From Phoebastria nigripes (Eukaryota > Chordata > Aves > Procellariiformes > Diomedeidae), in assembly GCA_035582835.1 (NCBI GenBank), contig JAYKAV010003365.1, forward strand, positions 1,099,623 through 1,163,622: a stretch of DNA of 64,000 nt, in the 5' to 3' direction. This document shows positions 39,398 to 50,520 of this stretch, one piece after another; the stretch's first letter is position 1; the number at the start of each line of letters is the position of its first letter. The position numbers and the translations under genes were made by a program. The notes beneath the pieces were generated by a model that worked only from the letters and a program-made list of their open reading frames with translations, was not told the DNA's origin and did not search any database.

Positions 39398-39418
39398 NNN
39401 NNNNNNNNNNNNNNNNNN
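39398..39418. other. Assembly gap, 21 N
   Basis: Twenty-one consecutive N within the GC-rich orphan island. The true missing length is unknown; GC-rich promoters are commonly lost in assemblies. Part of a promoter or first exon could be missing. Confidence 0.98.
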
Positions 39419-39470
39419 CCCCCTCGCCACCGCCCCGCCCGCACCAAGCTAGGCTGCGCCGTGCAAACAG

Positions 39471-39571
39471 ATGATGTCATGCTCTAGAGCCGCGCGTGAC
39501 CGCCGGGGCCCGCCCTCGCCGCCCATTGGCCAGCGCCTGTCGCCCGTCAGGAAAGCAGTGCTTCCCATTGG
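39471..39571 (+). promoter_or_regulatory. CRE-like site plus twin inverted CCAAT boxes
   Basis: The 100-base segment holds ATGATGTCAT, then CCCATTGGCC, then CCCATTGGTC. ATTGG is the reverse of CCAAT, the NF-Y site, and TGATGTCA is a variant ATF/CREB site. The CCAAT elements are about 42 bases apart, near four helical turns, which suits cooperative NF-Y binding. For plus-strand transcription a start near 39.64 kb would put them at usual distances. Motifs are seen; function is inferred. Confidence 0.5.
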
Positions 39572-39639
39572 TCGGCGCCTCCACCCCGCCACCGCCTCCT
39601 GGAAAATAATAAACAATCGAGTAAAATGCGGCGCGGGGA

Positions 39640-39838
39640 GGGGGCGCGAGGCGGGGGGAGGGGCTCCGGTTGCCGTCCCGGTGCGGAGCGTGTGGGCGCC
39701 ACCACCCCTTCCCCCCCCCCCCCCCCCCCCCCCCCCATGGCCTTGGGCGGGCTTGGCCGCGGCCGCTCCCGGGAGGCGGCGGCGGGCCGGGCGGGTTCGC
39801 TGGGCCTGCTGCGCGACTGGCTGCCGGCCTGGGCCGGG
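39640..39838 (+). other. Weak candidate first exon from the orphan island
   Basis: A plus-strand ATG at 39737, directly after the C run, opens 34 codons (begins MALGGLGRGRSREAAAG) up to a good donor GCCGGG|GTGAGC (GT at 39839-39840), in phase 0. The left edge is a guess from the promoter motifs. The peptide resembles nothing I recognise, and GC-rich DNA often stays open in several frames, so it may be non-coding. Confidence 0.15.
39711..39736 (+). repeat. 26-base poly-C run
   Basis: An uninterrupted run of 26 C immediately before an ATG, with G-quadruplex potential on the minus strand and i-motif potential on the plus strand. The exact length is likely to be polymorphic or mis-assembled. Confidence 0.95.
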
Positions 39839-40990
39839 GTGAGCGCCGGTCGCCATGCTCTGGCTGGCGGGGAGGCGGCCGCTGGTGCGCGGTGTGGGCG
39901 GGTGGCTCCGGTAGGGACCCTGCAAGCCCTTCCCGGGCCCCGCTGCGTGAAGCTGCCCCGGGCAGCGCGGGGAGGCTGCGGGCAGGCTTCAGGCGCTGCC
40001 TGCAGCGGCGCTGGGAGAAAAGCCTTTCCTGAAGGTACCGTGGCGCTTGCACTAAAAATCGCCTTCAGCCAGAAGCTTCGGCTGCGCCGAGGGTCCGGCA
40101 AGGCGGTCTCTCGGTTTCCCGGTTCCCCTGGTCTCAAAGCCGAGTTGAAGCCCGCCTCTGGAGGGACAGGCGGCCCTGCCTATGGCGGNGGAGGGCTGCC
40201 TGGGGCGGGAGGGAAGGGGACCGGGTACCTGTCTGGCAGCGGGATCCAGCGTGCCAAGCGCCTAGGGGTAGGGCACCGATGGGGAGGAGACCTGAAAGCT
40301 ACACCTCTGAAGCCGTGGCATCGTTGGTTGTCTTCATGGGACAAAAAATGTCCCCGAGGTGGCTGTCCTGCCTACGTGGTGCTGCGCAGAGAGATGTAGC
40401 CTCGATCCTTGCTTCGTTGTAGTGGTGCTTACACACCACAGCCCTAAAATAGCCACCTTTCACAGTCCTGCTTCCCTCCGCCTGCAAACATAAGGCACGC
40501 TTGTATAGCAGAGGCTTTGATCAGGTGAAGAGAATGAGGGTCACAGGAAAGGATTTCCCTTTGCTGAGACTCGCAGCCTGGCCTCTCCTTTTGAGAGCAG
40601 GTGCCTACATACAGCCTGTTTCAGTTCCTTCGGAGAATTAATTATTTTCTCCTGTATGTGGCCCCTGGAGTAAGAAGTCCAAGCACTTCCCTCCGTTAGT
40701 CTGTATCTCCAGTGATNGGAGCACTTGCTTAGGAGCTGGAGATGTGGCTCATGGTCCTTTTCCCAGAACTTTGTGTTCTGTCCTCTGACGAATGTTCGAT
40801 GTAAAGTACATAGAGCAAACTTGGAAAAGGGGACTGAAATCCAAGGCTGTTCCCCTCCCTTCCCCATGGCAATGTTATTATTGCTAGGTCATGGCCTCTC
40901 CTCGATTGCTCCCATGAATCCTGAATCCCCACCCTCTCCCCCAGGCAGCAGTACGGGTTCAACAGGCTGGTTGAAAATGGAGTGCGTGTT

Positions 40991-41055
40991 AGGCTAGCCT
41001 ACCTCCCGGTAGATACTCTTCAGGCTAGCCTACCTCCCGGGTAAGATACTCTTAG
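40991..41055 (+). repeat. Tandem duplication of a ~32-base unit
   Basis: AGGCTAGCCTACCTCCCGG followed by a TAGATACTCTT-type end occurs twice in a row, the second copy with two extra bases. A simple recent duplication. Confidence 0.85.
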
Positions 41056-44000
41056 GAAGGTCAGAGGGAGGTGTCTGAACCCCATCGGGCAGAAGTGGGG
41101 AGACATTGACCTTGGGTCTCCTGGCGTGGGGGGCACTGCAAGGCACACGGGGGGGAAGGAAGTCCCCCCCTGGCGAGTTGAGAAAGGGTTCAAAGGAGCT
41201 GGTGAAGTGTTAAGCAAAAGCAGTCAGCGGCTCAGCACATGGTGGGGAAGTCGATGATAAGCATTTGCAGCTGGTTCTCTCTCTCTCCCACCCTGGAGGA
41301 ACTGGGCGGCTGCTGACTCAGGAGCTGCACCAAGTGGGAGGAATGGGAAGGGGGTCACATTTCCTGAGTGCCTGAGACACGCTGCAGCGAGCAATGGGAT
41401 AGCGACGGGCACCTCCTACCTGCTGTCCCGTCTTGCAAGAGCAATCACAGCACCGTGCTGTAAGGAGCTGGAGCTCGCTGGTATGTGTTGGATGTGCTCT
41501 GAGCAGGCTGCGCAGCTGGGGCCGTGGATCTCATCTTGCACGGAGACGTGTCTGAGCTCTGAATTCCAGCGCTGGGCTCAGTGGGAAGAGAGGCACGGAG
41601 CTGCCCAACATGGGGTGGTTCTGGGTATGCGAAAAGCAGAATGTCCTGTATCTTGGGATGCTGACAGCCTAAAAATAGGACTCCAGAGCCTCTGGGATTA
41701 GGCATTGGTTGAGCAGGAGCTTTTGGGAGGGCAGTTCTGAACTTTAATGCCTCAGTTCTGCCCCGGTCCTGCTTCTGGTATTAAAGGCCTTACATTCCTT
41801 GCAGCTCATGTGAATGTCACTTAAACGTGCTCCGGGCATGCAATTACACCTAACTGCCCTACAGACTCCTCCTGGAATCTGAAAAGTTGAATTCTTCCAT
41901 TCATACGCACCCTCGCCTGCCCTGCAAAATCATTTCCTTCAGCCTAGCAAACCGCTGTGTTAAAGGTGCGCATCTTAAGTTGTTCGCTGCTGTTTTACCT
42001 GTGGAGAGCCAATGACAGCGAGAGTGAGACCTGATTTTATTTTTTTAATTATTTTTTGGGGGTACCATTTAAGTGAGCACACGTAATTGAATACACGCTG
42101 AGAACTGATCTGCTGAAGAGACTGCTGTTTCTAAATACAGTAGCTACACTTCATAATAGGCATGTTAAGCTTAAAATACATCTAGGTAGGGGTATTACAA
42201 GCCTTGTTTTACCAAAATGGATTTTTTCCGCGGAAGTAAACAGGGAAAACTGGGGAGGAACTGTAGCTGAGGTCTGACAGATGTTCAAGTACGTGCAGCT
42301 TAAAGAGGAACGTATGCTATTCAGTTTGCTCACAGAGGCTTTGTGACCTGTGTCTTCACAGTAATGATGACACAAGCTTTTTTGAATAAAAGGAAGAAAT
42401 TAACTGCCTTGGCTAATTGTACCCTTGCTAGCTAGCTAACCAAGGACACCATTTGACCGTGAAAATTGTTGGTGCACCCAAATCTCTCAGCTGGGGAGAA
42501 TATCTGAAGTGAGAGGGTTCCTAAGTCTGTGGGTTAGAAGGGCTATTTAAAAATCTTCCTAATGGGAAAATTAGACACTATTGCTTTAAAACAGTGGTGC
42601 ACTGCTTTGAAAAATTAAGACCATATGGAATCATTTATTACTTTTCAATATGTATTCAGTCTCTGGTGCAATTTTATGTACCTGCTAATGCATAAAGTCT
42701 CTTGGAGCAGGAATAAAGCACCACAAAGCATGATTTAATGCTATAGGGTCACCAAATCTGTTTCAGATTACTGGATGTTTCAATCTGCTGAGAAGAAGGG
42801 GATGTCCCTGAACCAATGAAACAATGACGGGGGCTGGGGGGGGAAGCCCATAAATCTGAAACACTTTGGAAATATAGTGCCTACATCAACAAAAACTTTT
42901 AAGGGATTCAGTGGGGATTTGGTCATGTAAGAGATACAGTTATGAAACAAATTATACTAAGTAACAGGAAAGTTAAAACAAAGTCAGTATTAATAGTACA
43001 ATACTTGGTTGCAATTTAAGGCGTCTTAATGAATCATGTTTTCAAACAGCACAGGCCCACATAAGCATGTGACTGTAAGAGAAAATAAGAGCAAATAATC
43101 CGGGAGTGCACAAAAGTGCTTTTGTTTATAGTTCTGCGGTCACTGGAAGTGCCTATTCTCGTGCTTATTCACAAACACCTCTGGCTCTTTCTTCCAGAAA
43201 TCCTATCCAAACGTTTTTGTTCTGACTTTGTTAGAAGAGGACTTTGTGCTTCGGTTCTTTTCATATGGCTTCTACAAGGTTCAGTCTTACGTGCCCTTCC
43301 TCTGGCACAGGACTGAGATGGGTCCGATGCCTTAGCTGCTTTTTTTTTGCTGAGTGACAAGCCGTGGGGCAATCTTTGCTCTCAGGGCCTGGGCATTTTC
43401 CTCTCACTGGTTCAGCAGGGACCAAGAAGAGGCCAAGGCTGACAAGTTAACCATGCATGGTCTGTGCCACCTGGCAATGAGCTCTGCAGGCATGGGAGGC
43501 AATCTTTATGCCTTTATCATGAACCTGAGAGCAGTATAACCGTCTGGCTAGTTATAATTTAACAAAAAACCCATTTTTCGTCTTGCTGTGGTGTTGTGCT
43601 TTCTTTTAAATGTCATCTGTACAGTCTCCCAGTGAGTGGGCGCTTCAGTTTTGCTTTGTATTTCTTACGGATACCAACAGAAAATTTTTCATATGAACGT
43701 GGTCCAGTAGGTTACTGAAAAAGAGCCAGATTCTTTCTTAGAGGCATAAGCAAGCTAAAAAGAGTTTGCAGTAACTTTTATACTCAATCAAACTATTTTG
43801 TCAGTATATATTTGTCACTTATAACCAGTAGATTAATTGACTGGTTCTTTTAATAAGGTTGAAGTCTTACATTTTTAGAAGAGTTACTAAGCAAGTAAAT
43901 GAATCTTCAGCTTTCCTGTAGCACTGAAGCTTGTTCATCACTGTTGTGCCTTCCATCATTCTTTAAACATTTGATAATCGATAGCAGTAATTTCAAATAA

Positions 44001-44449
44001 ATTCAGATCTTTTGTTTAAAATATATAGTGTATGCATGCTTCTTCTGGATCGACACCCTAACATGACCTCTCCCACCTGCTCAAATTATAGCATCAAAAT
44101 AAAATTCTTCAGGCAAAGTGAAGCCAGTTGAATGTATANGTAATTAGGATTAAGACAAATACCATGAGAAGTAATTGCTGTCTGTGAATAACTTTTATCC
44201 AGATCCTATATCTTAGCCACCAGAAAATCTTAAATAAAATCCTCTTTAAAGTCCTTTAAAACTTTCCTGAGAGTAGTTGTCAGTTTAGGTATGTATTCCA
44301 ACTTTAACTTGTAAGTATGACTGGTAAGACTATCACTTGCCCATAGATGGCAATAGCATTACACTGTTGAAGTAGCCCCCAGCCTATGAAATAAGGCTGT
44401 GACGGTGGTGAATATTAACTTGGGGAGTGGAAAGAAAAAATATCTTGCC

Positions 44450-44467
44450 TTTTTTTTTTTTTTTTTT
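44450..44467 (+). repeat. 18-base poly-T run
   Basis: One of two T runs about 230 bases apart (the other at 44694-44710). They could be minus-strand poly-A tails of decayed retroposons, but no element is recognisable beside them. Confidence 0.9.
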
Positions 44468-44693
44468 GCTGCGGCAGTGGTGATGGGGACTGTTCTACTT
44501 GCAGGAATGTGGGGACTAATCATGTGAGAAAAGATCCTGGAGTGATGAGGCAGCATATTTCCCATGTCTGAGGTCAGGATTTGTTCTGTGAAGTTGACCT
44601 TTAAAACAGCCTGAAAATGAGGAACGTGGCACCAGAGAGCAGAGCAGGAAGCATGAAATGATGTAAGATATGTTTCTTCTGCATATGAAAGAC

Positions 44694-44710
44694 TTTTTTT
44701 TTTTTTTTTT
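44694..44710 (+). repeat. 17-base poly-T run
   Basis: The second of the paired T runs, followed by AAAGCTCC. No element body was recognised. Confidence 0.9.
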
Positions 44711-47627
44711 AAAGCTCCAGGTTTGTGATTCAGCATTTTCTGCCACTGACAGAATATAAGAAAGGGGAAAATTCATGGAAAAAGAGAAATTCCTATTGTT
44801 CTAGTCAAATTCTAATAAAATATTAGCCATCAAGTATTTTTGTTCCCTTCTGTTGAGATGGGGGAGGGTTATCTTTTCCCCAAATCACTTTTCCCTCAAC
44901 CTCCTGATCTGAGAACCCTGGAATGGTAGAAAAAGTGGTGTTTAGGCTCAGCCTGGACGCCTCATCTACCTATAACGGGTGTGAAGTGCCACCAGCTTTG
45001 CTGGCGTTGGATACCTGGGTGACTGCTNTTTCGACTCTGCCAAGTGACAGCAGGACGATCCTGCCGTGAGAAAGCTTTGGTGCCGGGCGGATGTTTGGTG
45101 CAGGACNGGCAGCTCAGGGACCCCCAGGGCTAAAGCATCAGCCCACGTGAGGTTGCCAGCCTGGGTTTGGTCCCAGCTGCACAGTGATGCAAGACCTCGG
45201 ACACAAGCCCTCCTCTCTGAGCTTATGCAAAAGTGCNTTTTCTGCCTTTTCTTCCTTATTTCTTGCCTTTTCTTCCTGTGTCCTTTTGCTGAGATGCANG
45301 AGGCTGCACTGAGAGGCCTGATGCGCCTGCTGGAGGCTCTGCTGTGATGGAAATCTTGCCTCTCCAGTGTCAGTGTGAGCCCTTAGACCACCACTGGGCA
45401 GGAAAAGGATGCCCCAGCCTGTTGCTGCCTCTCTGATCTGAAGCCCAGCTGACCTGTCAGGAAAGAGGGTTTGGAAGGAGAAAGTGAGGGAGTCGCTTCA
45501 TCCTTCTCCCTCCTTGGAGGCTGGTTCTGTGTTAAGACAGCGTTTATCTCTCTTGGTGAAGGGGGTGGCGGTGGAGAGCACTCCCAGGTACTGGAGCTCA
45601 GCTGGGTCCATGGCAAGACTGCAAAATGGTCCCTGGCAGAGTGTTGGCCCAGGCTGCTAGCACCTTCCCAAATATTTCCNAGGCACGGACGTGAAAAGTC
45701 TGGCTGCAGCCACTCCACTTTGATGGGTAAGAGGGTTTAACAGCCTGGACACGGCTGCTATGTGCCCACTGGCTAGTTTATCCCTACGGATGTGGCCTGG
45801 GTGTGCGGGGGGCGATCTGCGGTCAGAGCGGTACCCCGCGCAGGGGCAGCCTTGCTTTCCGATGTTGAATCACATCACAGTGAACAAGCAGGGAGACAGC
45901 CTTGTCATGCTTTCTCTTTACCTGCTGAGATGGCAGCACTAGTGAAGGTGACTGATGGCTGTTTTTCGGTTGGTCCAAATGCCAGCCAGAAGGAAGCCGG
46001 CTTGCATCTGCCTAAGACTCTGAATAGATTTGTTTTTTTAAGAGTCCTAAGGGACAAGCAACTGGATATGAGCACATACTATATTCATGAGACCGGCACT
46101 GGGATGGCTTGCGTTTTTTAAATTGATGTTGAAAAACGGGTGGTGGAACATTAGAGCCACGCAAAATGATTCAGGGCCTGAAGAAAATGCTTTGCGATGG
46201 GAGACGCGAAGCACTCGCTCTCTCTAGCTTATCAGAAAAAGGCTGAGCAGGGAATTGATTATGATGGTGAAGGAACTTCCTTGAGAGAAAAATACCAGGT
46301 ACTGAAAGGCTCTTTAATCTAGTAAATTTTGGGAATCTGTAGCAGCAAGCTGAAACCAGATAAATTCATACGAAAAACTGGGCACAAATTTATTGGAATG
46401 AAGGTGATTAATCACTGTAACAAGCTGTCAGGGCAGTTGGCGCGTTTTCCAGGTGTGTCCGAGCCAAGACAGGCATGTTTCTGATGGATGTGCTCTAACC
46501 ACAGCTAAAACTGAGTGACACTGTAGTCAAGTCTCAGGCAAGGTAAGCAGGTGAGGTTTGAAGGGCTGTGATATACAAGAGGTCTGACTAACAGTTCCCA
46601 AAGGAGCCGCAAAGATCTGATGGTTCCCATCTGTCCTTAACCTCTGAGAGACTGAGAAAAACAGCACTGAGCAGAAAGCGGAAGGGAAGAATCAAAATGA
46701 CAGCCCTGTCGCTGGCACACTAATGTGCCCTCTGTTTCTGCAAGGACTGTATCTTTCACCTGCTCGGGCCTTTACTGATGTATTCTCAACACCCGTCGCA
46801 AGACCGATCTTTCTCCAGTCCACAAGTGCTCTGTACGGATTGGTGTCAGTCTCTTCCATCTGAGGAGAGCTTGAGTAAAAATCCGTGATGCTCAGCAGCT
46901 CACATGATAGCTCAGATAAGTAGTTTCCTTTTTGTTTGTTGTTATTTCATCTTGAGCTTTGGATTTGCCTGTTCTCCATGCCTCCTAGTTTCCCTAGCAC
47001 CCATTTCCTTGTATTTCCTTTGCCACCGGGCTCAGTGCACTGTGCTGCATTGATAATCTCTGGTGCAGTAGATGTTGGAGGCTTCTTCTTACTCATTCTG
47101 AGACCACTTATTCCTCATAATCTGACAAAATGAACCCTCTCTTTCATGCACAGATTTCACACGGGATGGGTACGTCAGTGATGTGCTGTGTAGATAAGAG
47201 CTTGTCAGGAACTTTTTGATAAAGTGCCTTTCATCCAGAAGTATAAATTTGTAGATGCTGTAGGTATTGACAGGAACGCACTAAGGTATCTTGATCTGTA
47301 TCAAGAAAAGTGCTCTAATCTCATTTTAAAAACAAGACTTCTCTCCTGGAAAACCAGGTGGTGGTTGAAATCAAGAATTTCTCATTCCCTGTTGCTTTTT
47401 CCAGGGTCCCAGTGCTTTCCCGCTTCCTCCCCGTCTGCTTGGGATGATGCAACAATTTTATTCTCTCAAGCCCTAAGTCATGTCTGCTGGCTTCCCCTTG
47501 CTCCGGAGGGTAATTCTGTACAAAGTCAGAGCTGAAACAAGGCAAGTGAAGGGGTGGAGTTGTCCACCAGTTGTCATCAATACCCACAAGCCATTAACCT
47601 GGTGCATGGACTTTCTGGAACATGGGA

Positions 47628-47690
47628 AGTTAGAGGTAGAGCAGGGGTTTGAACTGAGATCTCCAAATAGTAAGTGAGAGTCCTGAGCTT
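47628..47690 (+). mobile_element. Possible MIR-like 3' fragment
   Basis: GAGCAGGGGTTTGAACTGAG and ATCTCC resemble the GGCAGAGCCGGGATTTGAAC-ATCTCC part of MIR. Short, so only tentative. Confidence 0.35.
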
Positions 47691-50491
47691 ATTTTTATGT
47701 GGGGGAAAAAAACAAAACAAAACAACTTTTTAAAAATAAGAAATGTTTTAAAATCTTTTTTTTTTGAGGAAATGCAAGCAGTCTTCCATGCAGTTTTCCA
47801 GAGGCCCACATGCCTCTGGAAAGCAGTAGAAGTATCTGCATGAGCAAAAAGCTCCAGCCCAGGAAGGTACAGAGGGTGAAAGAAGAATAAGACTGTGGCT
47901 GGAGAGATGGAAATAGCTTAGTTGGGGCACCAGGTGAAGTCCTGCAATGGCTGGTCTTATTTGCAAAGACTGCAGCTAAAAACAGACCTAGGCAGGAGCT
48001 GATCCAGTCTATTCCCAGCCTTTGGGGAACATTCAGTTTTGGATCTGAAGGACCCATGTTTTAGGCTGAACTGAACCCATGAGTGTAAAACTTCTTCAAA
48101 ACTCTGGGGAGAGGTTGCTTTTGAGCTCGCTCTGTAGCTTGGATCCATTTGCTTAGTCACTAGCCAGACAAAGGTTATTCTCAGTGTCAGGAAAAGATCT
48201 ACCTTTGCTCTCTGGCTCAGATTAGCTTACTGTCGCCCCCCAGTTTATCTGCTTTTATATGCACATCCTGCTGCTAAATGTGGGTGAAATACGTGGCTAG
48301 TCCCTTTACTCTCTTTCCTTTCAGCTTGTTGATAGCAGGATTCAGTCATATGCATAGTAGTGTGTAACTGAAGNATGGTGGCTTTGCCCAGCTGGCTTAG
48401 ATCTCACCTCTGAACCTGTACTCAAAAAGACCTACCTATTCTGAGCAGCGTGGGAAGCTTTCCAGGGCCCAGAATGTGAGAAGTAATCAATTCTTGTAGA
48501 AACGTTTCTGCGATGTCATGGAATCCAGCCAAGAGACGTGATGAAAGTGAAAACTGTTTTCTAGGACATCCAGTTTCATTTGATTTTGTCATGCCCGTAG
48601 AACTTCTCAGCAAACGTCTGTACCCTTCCGTGTGTTGATTGTGTCCTGTGTCCTTTTGTGATTTGGTTACCCTGGCAATCCGGCTAATTTTCCAGAAAAG
48701 TCAGCTCCAATCAAAGTTCATTAACTTGTTACATTAATGGCCTGCTTGCTCCTTCAGTAGACTTCAGCATCCATTGATTGCAGGTTCTTTCATGGGCTTG
48801 GACCCTTTTGAGAAGAGATCTGCAGAGAGGGCTATGCCCTGGCATGCTTGATTGGAGCTGATATTTTTTTTTTAACTTGTTTCTTCTTCAGTCTAGCTGG
48901 ACTGATNGTCTTTCTTGTTTCTTGAAGCACTGGGGCAGCTTTTCTACATATTACCAGGCTTCTGTTCCAGCAGGTTCTCTATAGGAGTGAAATTTTCCTG
49001 TAAAAGTCTCTTCTTACACACCTCCCTTCGACATTTGTCGTTTGTACAATAGTTTGACTTGAAAAAGTCTCAGCATCATTTCTGCCTCTAGGCAAGCCAC
49101 AGAGGGACCAATGCATAGCAAGTTCATCTATATTTTCCGCTTGAATTTGGCATTTTTTAGAGCTTGAGGATTAAGAGATACAGCCTAGAACACACTTAAA
49201 TATGCCACAACACTGAGCATTCAAATGCCTGGCTCACTGAATGACACGTGGGGTGCTTGCACTCTATATGGGGAGAGTCAGGTGCCTCAAAAGAACAGAA
49301 CCTGACTGCACAAGGAGCTGCTTGCACGAGCAAGCAGAGGATATGAGCCTGGAAGGGGAAGTCATACGGGGAAGCCCATGCAGTCAAGAGCTGCTCACAT
49401 TTAAAAAAAAAAAAAATTAAAAAATAAAAATAAAAAAAACCCTAAACATGAAACGTTAACCAGAGGTTGACTCATCTCCTTTGGTATCTTCCTCGCTTCT
49501 TTGCCCATGTTTTGGAGAGGATACAGTCTGCACATTCTCCTCGGGATACTGGCAATGGAGAGGATTGCTGCAAGCTGAACCACGTGGGAGGAGGAGGAGT
49601 GGAGAGACTGTGGTGATGAAGGGGTGGCAGAACAGGACTGGGGAGCTTCCTGAAGCTCTTACCGCAGCAAGCCCAAGCAAGGGCCATCTCTTTTTGTAGA
49701 GGCATAGTCATGGGTTTTCTTTGAGGAGTCCACCNTAAGCCAAATCCTACGAGTGCTCTGGATCTCAGAGCATTGGAGTTTCAGGCTTGTTCAAAAAGCC
49801 AGGCTCCTCCCAGCTGGAAGGGCACTGGCTTGTACTATTGGGGAAGAAATGAGGCTGTATCAACTCCAAATCTGTTCCAGGTGTNGTTTTTTGAGAGCAA
49901 CGTTAGGATCCCAGCAGATGAAGGAGAAGACACATGGCGCTAAGGAGATTTCTTCACTGAGATACAGAGAGCAACTTGTCATCGCAGCTGCCCTTGAAGT
50001 TGCGTAATTCACAGCTGCACCTGAAGTTGGGGGATTCTCCCTTTCTCATAAGGCCACTTGCGCAATGAACACCCCAGAATTAAATAAAATCCCAGGCATG
50101 GATGGCACTACTCACCAGCTCCGCTTGCCAAAAAAGTCCCCACATGCAAGGGCAGCAATGACTCCTCCAAAGAGCTTCTGCACCCCAGGGTGCATAAGGC
50201 CTCCCAGCACCAAGCCAACGTGGTGCCAACATGTGCTAAAAAGAGTAGGCTGGAGACAGCAATCCAGGCGAGGATATGCCTGCCTGAGAAGTCACGAGGT
50301 AGCCATGCAGAAGTCCCGGGCTTTCCAAACGCTGTCAGGGCTTGCGGATTACTTCACTGAGGAGCACACATGCCTCGTACCCCACACCGAGGGGTCCTGC
50401 GTGGTGGTANGGCTGGGAGGGTTTTGCTGGAGCCATCGCAAGGCAGAATCTGGCCTTGGGGGGGAGGCTGGCATAGGATCAAGCGATGTGA

Positions 50492-50520
50492 AATACCATA
50501 TTTACGTGAATATAAGGCAG
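50492..50520 (+). mobile_element. Possible ancient repeat fragment
   Basis: AATACCATATTTACGTGAAT followed by ATAAGGCAG resembles the CCGTATTTACTCGAATATAAG motif common in tetrapod repeats. Short and tentative. Confidence 0.3.

Larger units (their letters stand above)
39090..40250. promoter_or_regulatory. Orphan intergenic CpG island, probable promoter
   Basis: A compact CpG- and GC-rich block lies about 5 kb from the FOXO3 island and 22 kb from the end of AFG1L, separated from both by ordinary DNA. Inside it are an ATF/CRE-like palindrome ATGATGTCAT (39471-39480), two inverted CCAAT boxes in CCCATTGG context (39525-39529 and 39567-39571, 42 bases apart), an AT-rich AATAATAAACAATC segment with a forkhead-like core (39609-39615), and a 26-base C run (39711-39736). 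The arrangement resembles an NF-Y-dependent CpG-island promoter, perhaps bidirectional. No known gene is recognised on either side. It could be a distal FOXO3 promoter, a lncRNA promoter or an unannotated gene start. A 21-base N gap falls inside it. Confidence 0.65.

Noticed and set aside
39477..40399. Long overlapping frames (120-257 residues) on both strands of the orphan CpG island
   Set aside because: They are GC-driven, run through the poly-C tract as poly-Pro or poly-Gly, and match nothing. Only the donor-bounded short candidate was kept, at low confidence.
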